Source: a virus
Length of the DNA: 64,000 nt
Strand: one strand, 5' to 3'
IMG/VR virus record: IMGVR_UViG_3300035682_001186
Location: 45,271-109,270 of that record
Both the position numbers and the translations under genes were made by a program. Positions within the stretch are counted from its first letter, which is position 1. Each line of letters begins with the position of its first letter. This document shows positions 53,040 to 61,470 of this stretch, piece after piece. The notes under the pieces are model-generated. The model saw nothing but the letters and a program-made list of their open reading frames with translations. It was not told the origin of the DNA and did no database searches.

Positions 53040-53984
53040 ATGAATACAGAATCAATCATTGAATATTTAGATGTAGCTGACTTGGATTGTATATATTTAA
53101 GTTACGATGAACCAAAAAAAGAAGAGTTTTGGGTCAAGATTAAAAATATGGTACCATGGGCCAAACGAGTAGATGGCGTTTATGGTAGTGATGCTGCACA
53201 TAAGGCTGCAGCCGAATCATCTGATACTGAAAGATTCATTCTAATAGATGGCGATAATATGCCAGATCAAAAATTTTTTGATTTAACATTAGAGATTACC
53301 GAACAAAATAAAAATGCTCAGTTTCGTTGGAGAGCCAAGAATCATGTAAACGGACTCTACTACGGTAATGGTGGTATGAGTAGTTGGACCAGATCATTTG
53401 TTAATCGTATGAAAACTCATGAGAATACAGACGGCACAGATCAAACTAATATTGAATTTTGTTTTGATCCACTGTACTGGCCAATGCATGATTGTTATAG
53501 TACTACTTATATTAATCATACGGCAAAACAAGCATGGAGAGCAGGATTTCGTGAGGGCGTTAAGATGTGCACTCGTAGTGGAGTAGTGCCGTCTAGTAAA
53601 CAAGAATTCTTAAAATGGGTGTGGCCTAGAAATTTACAGAATTTAAGTATTTGGCAAACTATAGGTCATGATGTTGAAAATGGATTTTGGGCAATTCATG
53701 GCGCTAGATGTGGTACGTACTATCTGATGTTAGAACAAAATTGGAATCATACTGAGGTCAGAGACTTTAATAAACTTGATGAGTTGTGGGAATTACATAA
53801 GAATGATCAAGAATCAGATTCCATTAAAATTGCTCAAGAACTAAATAAACATCTAGGTACAAACATTATAGAGTTTGATGAACAACAAAGCAAATTTTTC
53901 AAAGACTATATCAGTAAAAATTGGAACAATATGGGTCCAATGATTACAGAATTATCAGTGATTAGATCACAAGAGGGTTGGTAA
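53040..53984 (+). CDS. Glycosyltransferase family 2-like protein
   Basis: A 314-residue protein. It has a Rossmann-like start (DLDCIYLSYDEPKKEEFW), then KRVDGVYGSDAAHKAAAESS, an adenine/uridine-region helix, and the metal-binding F-I-L-I-D70-G-D72-N. NGLYYGNGGMSSWTRSFV (about 109-126) looks like an acceptor-site segment. The second half has Trp-rich helices. The stop overlaps the next ATG (TAATG), with AAGAGGG as ribosome binding site for the downstream radical-SAM gene. Confidence 0.6.
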   Translation: MNTESIIEYLDVADLDCIYLSYDEPKKEEFWVKIKNMVPWAKRVDGVYGSDAAHKAAAESSDTERFILIDGDNMPDQKFFDLTLEITEQNKNAQFRWRAKNHVNGLYYGNGGMSSWTRSFVNRMKTHENTDGTDQTNIEFCFDPLYWPMHDCYSTTYINHTAKQAWRAGFREGVKMCTRSGVVPSSKQEFLKWVWPRNLQNLSIWQTIGHDVENGFWAIHGARCGTYYLMLEQNWNHTEVRDFNKLDELWELHKNDQESDSIKIAQELNKHLGTNIIEFDEQQSKFFKDYISKNWNNMGPMITELSVIRSQEGW

Positions 53985-54931
53985 TGGAACATAAATATTT
54001 TAAATTAGAACATAGTAATTCTAGTCATAAAGATTGGTTTGTTGTCAACTGGTGTTTAGGAAATACATGTAATTTTGCATGTAGTTATTGTCCTGATAGT
54101 CTACATGATGGATCAATTCGTTGGCCAGAGTTAGATAAAATAAAATCATTCATTGCCAAAGTAGTAGAACAAACTGCACCTAGAAAAGTATACTTTGAAT
54201 TTACTGGTGGTGAAGTTACTTTATACAAATACTTTACTGAAATTTGTCAATACTGTACAGAATTGGGTGCTAAAGTTGGTCTAATTAGTAATGGTTCACG
54301 TACATTACGTTGGTGGGAAGAACATAAACAATATTTTGATCATGTTTGTTTGAGTTTTCATCCAGAATTTGCAGATCCAGAACACTTTATTAACGTGGCA
54401 AAAATTCTACACAATGATGTACGTACACATGTTAACATCATGATGAGTCCGGAAAAGTTTGATTATTGTTATGATGTTGCTAATAGAGTAAAAGATATTG
54501 GAAATTTAAGTATGGCATTACAACCATTGATTCATGATTTTGGTGATACATTGTTTGATTATAATGACTTTCAAAAACAAATATTTGACAATCAACATGA
54601 ATTGATTACTAAACACATTGTGTTTGATAAATCTTTTGACTATTATCGTGGTGCAATGCGATTACAGTTTGAAGATGGAACTAGTCGTATATCAAGTGCA
54701 CATAGATTCATCAGTGATAAAACTAATGATTGGAGTGGATGGAAATGTTATGCTGGAGTTGAGCAAATCATTGTTGATTTAAGAGGATTAATATATCGTG
54801 GTTGGTGTCGTGTAGGGGATACTATTGGACATGTGTTTGATGATAATCTAAGAATACCTACTGATCCAGTTGTATGTGATAAAACAATGTGTCATTGTAA
54901 CTTTGATATTATGAGTACTAAGGAGAAATAA
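53984..54931 (+). CDS. Radical SAM protein with C-terminal SPASM-like cysteines
   Basis: A 315-residue protein from ATG 53984. C29-N-F-A-C33-S-Y-C36 is the CX3CX2C motif that binds the catalytic 4Fe-4S cluster, and FEFTGGEVTLY (about 69-79) is the SAM-binding GGE motif. Late in the sequence, WKCYAGV, GWCRVGD and CDKTMCHC provide five more Cys that could hold an auxiliary cluster (SPASM/twitch type). Such enzymes often modify peptides or sugars. TAATG junctions on both sides couple it to its neighbours. Confidence 0.82.
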   Translation: MEHKYFKLEHSNSSHKDWFVVNWCLGNTCNFACSYCPDSLHDGSIRWPELDKIKSFIAKVVEQTAPRKVYFEFTGGEVTLYKYFTEICQYCTELGAKVGLISNGSRTLRWWEEHKQYFDHVCLSFHPEFADPEHFINVAKILHNDVRTHVNIMMSPEKFDYCYDVANRVKDIGNLSMALQPLIHDFGDTLFDYNDFQKQIFDNQHELITKHIVFDKSFDYYRGAMRLQFEDGTSRISSAHRFISDKTNDWSGWKCYAGVEQIIVDLRGLIYRGWCRVGDTIGHVFDDNLRIPTDPVVCDKTMCHCNFDIMSTKEK

Positions 54932-55071
54932 TGATAGAAGATTGTCGTTTGAACAACATTGAAATAGTGGACAATCATAAAAATGTAAAAATGTATGATG
55001 ATTCTTATTCGGAAATTATAGAAAATTATCAAGAAGTTATAGATTTTATTGAGCACTGTCATAATGAATGA
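54931..55071 (+). CDS. Tiny ORF (46 residues) between two radical-SAM genes
   Basis: ATG 54931 overlaps the preceding stop (TAATG) and has AAGGAG before it, a strong ribosome binding site. The ORF ends TGA at 55069-55071, overlapping the next gene's start region. The peptide is acidic (MIEDCRLNNIEIVDNHK at the start, IEHCHNE at the end) with two Cys. It could be a small partner protein, or a substrate peptide of the adjacent radical-SAM enzymes. Neither can be shown. Confidence 0.5.
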   Translation: MIEDCRLNNIEIVDNHKNVKMYDDSYSEIIENYQEVIDFIEHCHNE

Positions 55072-56296
55072 CGCTAATACTAATAAACAATTCAGAATCT
55101 ACGATAAGACAAAAAAATATATTAGACTGTCAGTGGATGAGACTATTGCTAGAGGGTTAAACAAATGGCAAGACTGGCAATGTAGTGCCGGAACTAGAGG
55201 ATTATATATAGACTTTGATGGTAATCTTTGGATTTGTAATACGGCTAGTGCCAAGTTAGATAGATTTAATTTTGATGGATGGAGATCAATATTAAAACAG
55301 CATAAACCTGTTAACCCAACTGAAGAATGGTGGCCTATACAAAACAAGTTAGGTTTAGAATATCGTAAAACTAAAGACGCATTTAAAAAAGTTTTAGATA
55401 ATACTGATGAAGTTAAAGCGCAATATCCTGGATTTTTGGGAAATATTTTTGATGGTTATGAATTTCCTAAATCTTGGTTCAATTGTCCTTGGGATAGTTG
55501 TGGATGTGGCGCTGATGTTATATTATCCAAATCAAAAACTATAGATGATAAACAACTGCTTTCTGTTACTAACCATCGTTGGGAAGGAAAACAAAAAACA
55601 TCTGACGATTTAGTTGATGTTATTGACGAATCAACTGCAGTTGAAATGAATTTTCCTATTCCATATCAAATATTATGGGACTTGGGACGTAGATGTAACT
55701 ATGACTGTAGTTACTGTTGGACTAGTGTACATAATAGAACTGATGATCATAAAGATTATGATTTGTTAATAAGTACGGCAGATGATCTGATTTATAATTG
55801 GGCTAAAGGTCAGAGTATACGTTGGAATTTTGGTGGTGGTGAACCGACATTACACCCTAGATTTTTAGATTTTTTAAAATATCTTAAAAGTCATAATCAA
55901 TGGACAATGGTAACATCAAATGGAACCAGAGATCATAAATACTGGACAGAGGCAGTTAAGTATATGAATAGTATTAATTTAAGTGCTCACTTTGATGGAT
56001 TATTAGATGAAAAAGATGAAGATCGTTTTGTGAAAAATATTGAATCAATTTGTAAACATTTTGACGAACATAATGATGATCATTGGCTAGAGATTAAATT
56101 AATGGCCCCACCACAATATATAGATAGAGCATTGAGACTTAGAGATAAAATCAAGTCATTGGGCACATTAGATAAACTTGGCGCCAATAATAGAATAAAA
56201 GGTATGATTAGTCTTGTACCAATTAGAGGACTTGGCGATAGTGGTATACTAGTTGAATATACAGAAGAACAATTAGATATTTTTAGGACACAATAA
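55064..56296 (+). CDS. Radical SAM protein with N-terminal SPASM/twitch-like region
   Basis: A 410-residue protein from ATG 55064; an upstream TTG at 55049 is unlikely. Domain order is reversed relative to the previous radical-SAM protein. Residues 40-150 hold an auxiliary-cluster-like region (WQCSAGTRGLYIDFDGNLWI with C40, then C58, and CPWDSCGC at 141-148). The catalytic CNYDCSYC motif lies at 211-218, followed by WNFGGGEPTLHP. The N-terminal part closely echoes the C-terminal part of the preceding protein (W-C-AG---I--D--G), as if modules had been shuffled. Confidence 0.78.
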   Translation: MNDANTNKQFRIYDKTKKYIRLSVDETIARGLNKWQDWQCSAGTRGLYIDFDGNLWICNTASAKLDRFNFDGWRSILKQHKPVNPTEEWWPIQNKLGLEYRKTKDAFKKVLDNTDEVKAQYPGFLGNIFDGYEFPKSWFNCPWDSCGCGADVILSKSKTIDDKQLLSVTNHRWEGKQKTSDDLVDVIDESTAVEMNFPIPYQILWDLGRRCNYDCSYCWTSVHNRTDDHKDYDLLISTADDLIYNWAKGQSIRWNFGGGEPTLHPRFLDFLKYLKSHNQWTMVTSNGTRDHKYWTEAVKYMNSINLSAHFDGLLDEKDEDRFVKNIESICKHFDEHNDDHWLEIKLMAPPQYIDRALRLRDKIKSLGTLDKLGANNRIKGMISLVPIRGLGDSGILVEYTEEQLDIFRTQ

Positions 56297-56298
56297 TC

Positions 56299-56988
56299 AT
56301 GAATTTACAAGAAATACATCGACTGATAGACAAGCATTTGCCAATGGTGAGATTTGAAGATTTAAAAGTAATAATTGAACTTTTGAATTATACAAAACCT
56401 AACTCTATTTTAGAATTAGGCACCGGCACCGGCGGGTGGATATTATCTATCAACGAAGCTCTAGACCACGATATGTCCTTTATCGGATATGAAAATTTTA
56501 AATGGGATAGTATTGGTCAACAGTTTACGGATATTAAACAATTAGAAACTCAATTACATCTGATATCAAAAAATAATAAAATTACATTAAAAGACAGTGA
56601 TGTAACTAAGTTAGATAATTTAGAGTTTAATGGTCAGTTATTTGATGTAGTAAGATTAGATTGTTTAGAAGAAAGCAATGATATCGATAGATTATTTTAC
56701 AAAATATTTCCTTACACATCGGATAATTGTATTTTTTTAGTAGATGATATAGTACCAAATAATTGCCCAAATAGATTTTTAACCTACATGAATAAAGTAG
56801 GCGACGGCATATTAAAACCAATCTGGTTTGGTAATAAAGAAGGCGCATGGTGTAAATACTCTTATAACCACAATCCATTACTAGATCATGTAATATTTCA
56901 TATCAAAGATGAGATATCATACAGTGACAATCTCATACATTGGTACAATAAACAAGAAAAATATTTACAGACTAGAGGGTCGATTTAA
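56299..56988 (+). CDS. SAM-dependent methyltransferase (class I-like)
   Basis: A 229-residue protein. SILELGTGTGGWILSI (about 36-51) is the glycine-rich SAM-binding loop, followed by an acidic residue on the next strand (FIGYENF). FDVVRLDCLEE near 115 and CIFLVDDIVPNNCPNR near 142 correspond to motifs III-IV, as in the cephalosporin-hydroxylase/TylF-like or FkbM-like O-methyltransferase groups. The substrate cannot be told. It is 3 bases after the radical-SAM gene and 4 before the next. Confidence 0.72.
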   Translation: MNLQEIHRLIDKHLPMVRFEDLKVIIELLNYTKPNSILELGTGTGGWILSINEALDHDMSFIGYENFKWDSIGQQFTDIKQLETQLHLISKNNKITLKDSDVTKLDNLEFNGQLFDVVRLDCLEESNDIDRLFYKIFPYTSDNCIFLVDDIVPNNCPNRFLTYMNKVGDGILKPIWFGNKEGAWCKYSYNHNPLLDHVIFHIKDEISYSDNLIHWYNKQEKYLQTRGSI

Positions 56989-56991
56989 AAT

Positions 56992-59295
56992 ATGAACTAC
57001 TACGAAATAATAAAAAACAGCACTAGCCACTTGGATAGGTGCGAAGTTGCTTCGGCAACAGATTGCCCTATTGACCTACTAACAATGTTTATCACCCATG
57101 ACAGTGAGATCGATGTGGTAAGAGCAGCTGCTCTAAATTTAGTATGTTCAGCTGAGTTGCTTAAGATTGCTGCTACCAGATTTCCTGAGTTTGCTGGTGA
57201 CGAATTTTTAGCAATGCGAGAAAAGAAAAAGCACCAATATTTAATTTTAAAAGAAATTGAAGAACTTGAACAAACATATGGTAATTTGTTAGTTAATGAT
57301 CGAGATGAAATTATTAGAAAACATATCCTAAAAGAAAATTACATTGATCATGCATCGTCACATTTAGGGATTAGTCCCGAAGAATTTAAATCTAGAAATT
57401 TAGTTAATTTTGTAAATCCTGATGTACAATGGGCAGATACTGATAAGTTTAGAGTTGCTATGATTATTGCTCCTGCTTGGGGGGTTCTTTTCCCGCCATA
57501 TAATATTGCTAAATTAACAGGATTAATGCGTAGTCAAAAATATAGCGTAAAGGTATTGGATCTTAATATAGAATCATATCATAGATTAAAAAGTTTACAT
57601 GGAGAAGATTATTGGAGGTCTGAAAGATATTTCTTATGGCTAGATCAAGTTAATTTTGAAAAATATTTGCTACCAGATTTAGAACCATTGTTTGATAGAA
57701 TTATTTTAAACTTATCAATAGAAAAACCTAAAGTTGTGGGATTCTCTATCTATAATACAAACTTTCACGCAACTATGTATTTGTTAAAGAAACTAAAAGA
57801 AGTATTGCCGAATACTTGTTTTATTGCAGGCGGCCCTGAAATGGCTGAAAGATATAATTGTTCTTACGATTTACCTAAAGACTTTAATTACATTTTTGTT
57901 GGAGAAGCTGAAGCTAGTCTAATAGAATTTTTAAATGAAGTTCCAAGTATAACAACTTATGAAAAAGGTAAAGTTATTGGTACTACTACTAGTAGATTAA
58001 ATTTAGATGAATATGCATATCCTGATTATTCTGATTATATATTATCAAATTATCAAGAAGGATCGGGAATCAGTGCGGAAACTTCTAGAGGATGTGTAGC
58101 ACAATGTAGTTTTTGCTCAGAAACATACTATTGGAGATTCAGAAGTTTAAGTCCAGAGAGAACAATTTCAGAGATTGAACATCAAATTAAAAATTATAAT
58201 ATTAACAGAGTTTGGTTTGTAGATAGTTTAATTAATGGGGATCTAAAAAGTTTTAAGAAACTAGTTGATTTAATTTTAGAAAAAGAATTAAAGTTTAAAT
58301 GGAATAGTTATGCCAGATGTGACGGAAGAATGACTAAAGAATTTATTCAAAAAATTGCAGACAGTGGATGCAATTGTCTAAGCTACGGAGTCGAGAGTGG
58401 TAGTCAAAAAATATTAGACAATATGAGAAAAAAAATTGAAGTATGGGAAGTTGAGAACAATCTCAGAGATACTAGTGATGCTGGAATTTTTGCACATATA
58501 AACTGGATGATTGGATTTCCAACCGAAGATGCAATTGATTGGATGCATGGTCTACAATTATTGTTTAATTGTAGAAAACACATACATGCTATTAGTGTGG
58601 GATACGGTGCTGGTGCTGCTCCTGGAAGTCATATGAAAGAAGACCCTGACTATTATGGAATAAATTTTGATTATTTTCTAGATAATTGGAGAGACGAACA
58701 TTATACAAATACTCAACTACATAGATTTTTACGCATAAAACTTACACATATATGGTTAGCTATTATTAATAAGAATTCTAATGAAAAAATACATGATGCG
58801 ATTTCATACGCAAGTCTGGATAATTTTTATACTATTAGTGGTCTTGGTAATCCTAAGATAGACTATGATCCTGCTGATAATTATGTTGTATTTCCTGCAA
58901 CAAGTTTTGAAATCAGTATGGAATCTGAATATCTTGCATTCTTTTATGTAATTTACAAATATTTTGGTGCATTTTCTATTAATTTAAAATCTGATCCCGG
59001 ATCAGATAAAGCTGTATTTGGTAAATTTATTGCGGCAAATTATGTCAGTAAAGTATTTTTCGAAGTTAACGATAATGGAGATTATACTTTTAAAATTAAT
59101 CATGAGTTTTCTCATTCATCACCTGATGATGTTGAACGAGAAGAAAAATATAAAAAAGAAAGAGAAACACGAGACATGAGCTTTTCTAAAGAAAGATCAG
59201 AACATGGAAATATTCAATCCTGGATTTCAACTGTTTCACAAGTTAAGTCGTCAATTAAGCCAGCAAAGAAAAAATTTATGTTAAAACAGGAATAA
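56992..59295 (+). CDS. B12-binding-type radical SAM protein with N-terminal repeat adaptor
   Basis: A 767-residue protein. Residues 1-65 look like a helical LRV/HEAT-like repeat (ATDCPIDLLTMFITHDSE). About 150-330 resembles a cobalamin-binding domain: AMIIAPAWGVLFPPYNIAKL, VKVLDLNI, KVVGFSIYNTNF and FIAGGPEMA. The catalytic C368-V-A-Q-C372-S-F-C375 follows ETSRG, and YGVESGSQKILDNM (about 467-480) is a B12-radical-SAM signature. The C-terminal ~150 residues are charged and possibly dimerising. Such enzymes methylate unactivated carbons or rearrange rings. Its adaptor is shared with the gene at 61471. Confidence 0.8.
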   Translation: MNYYEIIKNSTSHLDRCEVASATDCPIDLLTMFITHDSEIDVVRAAALNLVCSAELLKIAATRFPEFAGDEFLAMREKKKHQYLILKEIEELEQTYGNLLVNDRDEIIRKHILKENYIDHASSHLGISPEEFKSRNLVNFVNPDVQWADTDKFRVAMIIAPAWGVLFPPYNIAKLTGLMRSQKYSVKVLDLNIESYHRLKSLHGEDYWRSERYFLWLDQVNFEKYLLPDLEPLFDRIILNLSIEKPKVVGFSIYNTNFHATMYLLKKLKEVLPNTCFIAGGPEMAERYNCSYDLPKDFNYIFVGEAEASLIEFLNEVPSITTYEKGKVIGTTTSRLNLDEYAYPDYSDYILSNYQEGSGISAETSRGCVAQCSFCSETYYWRFRSLSPERTISEIEHQIKNYNINRVWFVDSLINGDLKSFKKLVDLILEKELKFKWNSYARCDGRMTKEFIQKIADSGCNCLSYGVESGSQKILDNMRKKIEVWEVENNLRDTSDAGIFAHINWMIGFPTEDAIDWMHGLQLLFNCRKHIHAISVGYGAGAAPGSHMKEDPDYYGINFDYFLDNWRDEHYTNTQLHRFLRIKLTHIWLAIINKNSNEKIHDAISYASLDNFYTISGLGNPKIDYDPADNYVVFPATSFEISMESEYLAFFYVIYKYFGAFSINLKSDPGSDKAVFGKFIAANYVSKVFFEVNDNGDYTFKINHEFSHSSPDDVEREEKYKKERETRDMSFSKERSEHGNIQSWISTVSQVKSSIKPAKKKFMLKQE

Positions 59296-59302
59296 AATTT
59301 AA

Positions 59303-60583
59303 ATGATACCCGATAATAAAGTTTTTTGCATGGCGCCATTTATTCATACATATGTAGAACCTACTGGATCGGTTCGTCCATGTTGTGTTGCACAGTCGGA
59401 GACTTTTGGAAATATTCAAGAAGATTCTATAGAAAATATTTGGAATAACAACAAGTATAAAACGATTAGACTAAGAATGATCAACAATGAGCCAAGCCCA
59501 GAATGCAAAAGATGTATGACTGAAGAATCGTGGAGCAATCAGTCTATGAGATTGGCCATGAATAATTTGTACTCTGATCAAATTGATATAGTTAATTCTG
59601 TAACATCAGACGGGGAATTACCAAATATTCGGTTACTAAGATGGGATTTTAGATTTAGTAATCTATGCAATCTAGCATGTATTGGTTGTTCTCCAGAATA
59701 CAGTAGTACATGGTCTGATCTAGCAACACAAATGTACAATGTAAAACAACCTATATTTTTAAATAACAAAAATCATATGCAACAGTTTTTAGATACAGTG
59801 TTTAATTCTAGTATTGATTCAGTTAAACAAATCTACTTTGCCGGAGGAGAACCATTAATTCAATGGGAACATTATGAAGTATTGAAACAATTACTAGATC
59901 ATGGTAATTTAGATTCAATTGAATTTTCCTACAGTACCAATTTAACTAGTTTAAATTTTAAAGGAACTAACATATTGGATTATTGGACCAAGATGAAGAA
60001 ATTATCAGTTTGTGTAAGCATTGATGAAGTAGATGAAGATCGCTTACACTATATACGTTATCCATCTTCAATGGATAAACTACTACCAAATTTAAAATTA
60101 TTAAAAGAGAATTTAACTACTCAAGAACAAACATACACTATTACACCAACTTGGAGTATACTAAACACTCATCGGATAAAAGAGTATATGGAGTTTCTCT
60201 TAGAGAATGATCTATTACCTAATTCATTTAGCGTTCAATCAAAATGGGAACATGACTTTCATTTAATTATAATGTTAGATCCAGATCGTCTGTCAGTTGG
60301 TGCCAGTAGTCCAGAATGGAAAATAGAGTTACATAAGAAAATTACCGAGTATCAAGAATGGTATAAGAGTACTCTAATACCTTTAAAACATAAAGGTGTA
60401 CGAGATGTTTGTATCAAAGTTCTGGATCAGAACATTGAAAGATTTCATAGTGCTATTGATCGAAATGTGCCATACGATTATGAACAGTGGCAGTTATGGA
60501 TTAGCCGACTCGATACTGCTAGAAAGACAGACTGGACAAAAACTTTTCCTGAGCTATCATGGCACTTAAATAAACACAATTAA
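59303..60583 (+). CDS. Twitch-domain radical SAM protein
   Basis: A 426-residue protein. An N-terminal auxiliary-cluster region comprises FCMAPFIH (C9), VRPCCVAQ (C27-C28 approximately) and ECKRCMTEE. It is the arrangement seen in N-terminal-twitch radical-SAM proteins. The catalytic C122-N-L-A-C126-I-G-C129 follows WDFRFSN, and FAGGEPLIQWEHYE (about 176-189) binds SAM. A TIM-barrel-like second half and a helical end follow. The same architecture is seen at 61471. Substrate unknown; context of glycosyltransferases suggests sugar or peptide chemistry. Confidence 0.82.
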   Translation: MIPDNKVFCMAPFIHTYVEPTGSVRPCCVAQSETFGNIQEDSIENIWNNNKYKTIRLRMINNEPSPECKRCMTEESWSNQSMRLAMNNLYSDQIDIVNSVTSDGELPNIRLLRWDFRFSNLCNLACIGCSPEYSSTWSDLATQMYNVKQPIFLNNKNHMQQFLDTVFNSSIDSVKQIYFAGGEPLIQWEHYEVLKQLLDHGNLDSIEFSYSTNLTSLNFKGTNILDYWTKMKKLSVCVSIDEVDEDRLHYIRYPSSMDKLLPNLKLLKENLTTQEQTYTITPTWSILNTHRIKEYMEFLLENDLLPNSFSVQSKWEHDFHLIIMLDPDRLSVGASSPEWKIELHKKITEYQEWYKSTLIPLKHKGVRDVCIKVLDQNIERFHSAIDRNVPYDYEQWQLWISRLDTARKTDWTKTFPELSWHLNKHN

Positions 60584-60584
60584 T

Positions 60585-61469
60585 ATGGCAAACATTATAT
60601 GTGTAACTTGCAGGCGAGACTTTTCTGATTTTAAAAGACAAGTTAAAAGTTTTAAAAAACATCTTCAATTAGATCATTCCATTACTTACATAATAGAAGA
60701 TGCAGATAATATAGACCCATATGTTGAATTTATTAACTTATCTAGCATTAAAAATAATATAAAAATATTTCCTAGTACTAGATTTATACCTAAAGATATT
60801 ATAGCACACGGGCATATAAAACAACAACTACTTAAATTATTAGCATCTGCTGGTTCAGCCGAAGAAGAATGTTGGGTTATTGATTCAAAAGATTTTTTAG
60901 TTAGTAGTCCTGATACGAATAGTATTGATCCGTTCTCTGCTATCGAAGCTGACCCGACTCGTGACCCGCACTTCTTTTTAAAAGACAAGTACTGTAAAAA
61001 GTTTAATTTTAAATACGTTGATAAATTAAGTTTACCATGGACTCCATTTAAATTAATAAAATCAAATGTAATAGGTTTAATAAACTTATTAGGAGCAACA
61101 GAGTTTACAGAATGGTTTTTATCTGAGCCGGAACAATGCGAATTTTATCTTTATCAACTGTACTGTTACTCTAACGATTTACCCATTGAATTCAAATATA
61201 AAGAAACCGTAATCAAACTTTGGCCTTATATAATTAGTAATACTCCCAGTGTAGATTATCTAGAACTTGTTAAAGACAAACTAACAAAAGAAGGGGTACA
61301 GTGGATTTCTAAGCATAGATGGGCACATCATTCTTGGAATGCCGAAGTGATGAGTGTATGGAAAGATATTATATCTCTAAGTGATTTAACAGAATACGAT
61401 GTTTTCTTTGAAGAAGATAAGCATGAATTTATAGAATTTGTTAATCGCAATTGCAAAATTAAGGAATAA
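60585..61469 (+). CDS. Glycosyltransferase-like protein (DUF6492-type appearance)
   Basis: A 294-residue protein. The start NIICVTCRRDFSDFKRQVKS is a GT-A-like first strand and helix. GHIKQQLLKLLAS precedes WVIDSKDFLV, where D100 and D103 could be the metal site. DKYCKKFNF, LPWTPFKL and NTPSVDYLELV lie further on. This pattern resembles family-2-like or DUF6492-type transferases of surface polysaccharide loci. It overlaps nothing and is one base from the previous stop. Confidence 0.55.
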   Translation: MANIICVTCRRDFSDFKRQVKSFKKHLQLDHSITYIIEDADNIDPYVEFINLSSIKNNIKIFPSTRFIPKDIIAHGHIKQQLLKLLASAGSAEEECWVIDSKDFLVSSPDTNSIDPFSAIEADPTRDPHFFLKDKYCKKFNFKYVDKLSLPWTPFKLIKSNVIGLINLLGATEFTEWFLSEPEQCEFYLYQLYCYSNDLPIEFKYKETVIKLWPYIISNTPSVDYLELVKDKLTKEGVQWISKHRWAHHSWNAEVMSVWKDIISLSDLTEYDVFFEEDKHEFIEFVNRNCKIKE

Positions 61470-61470
61470 A

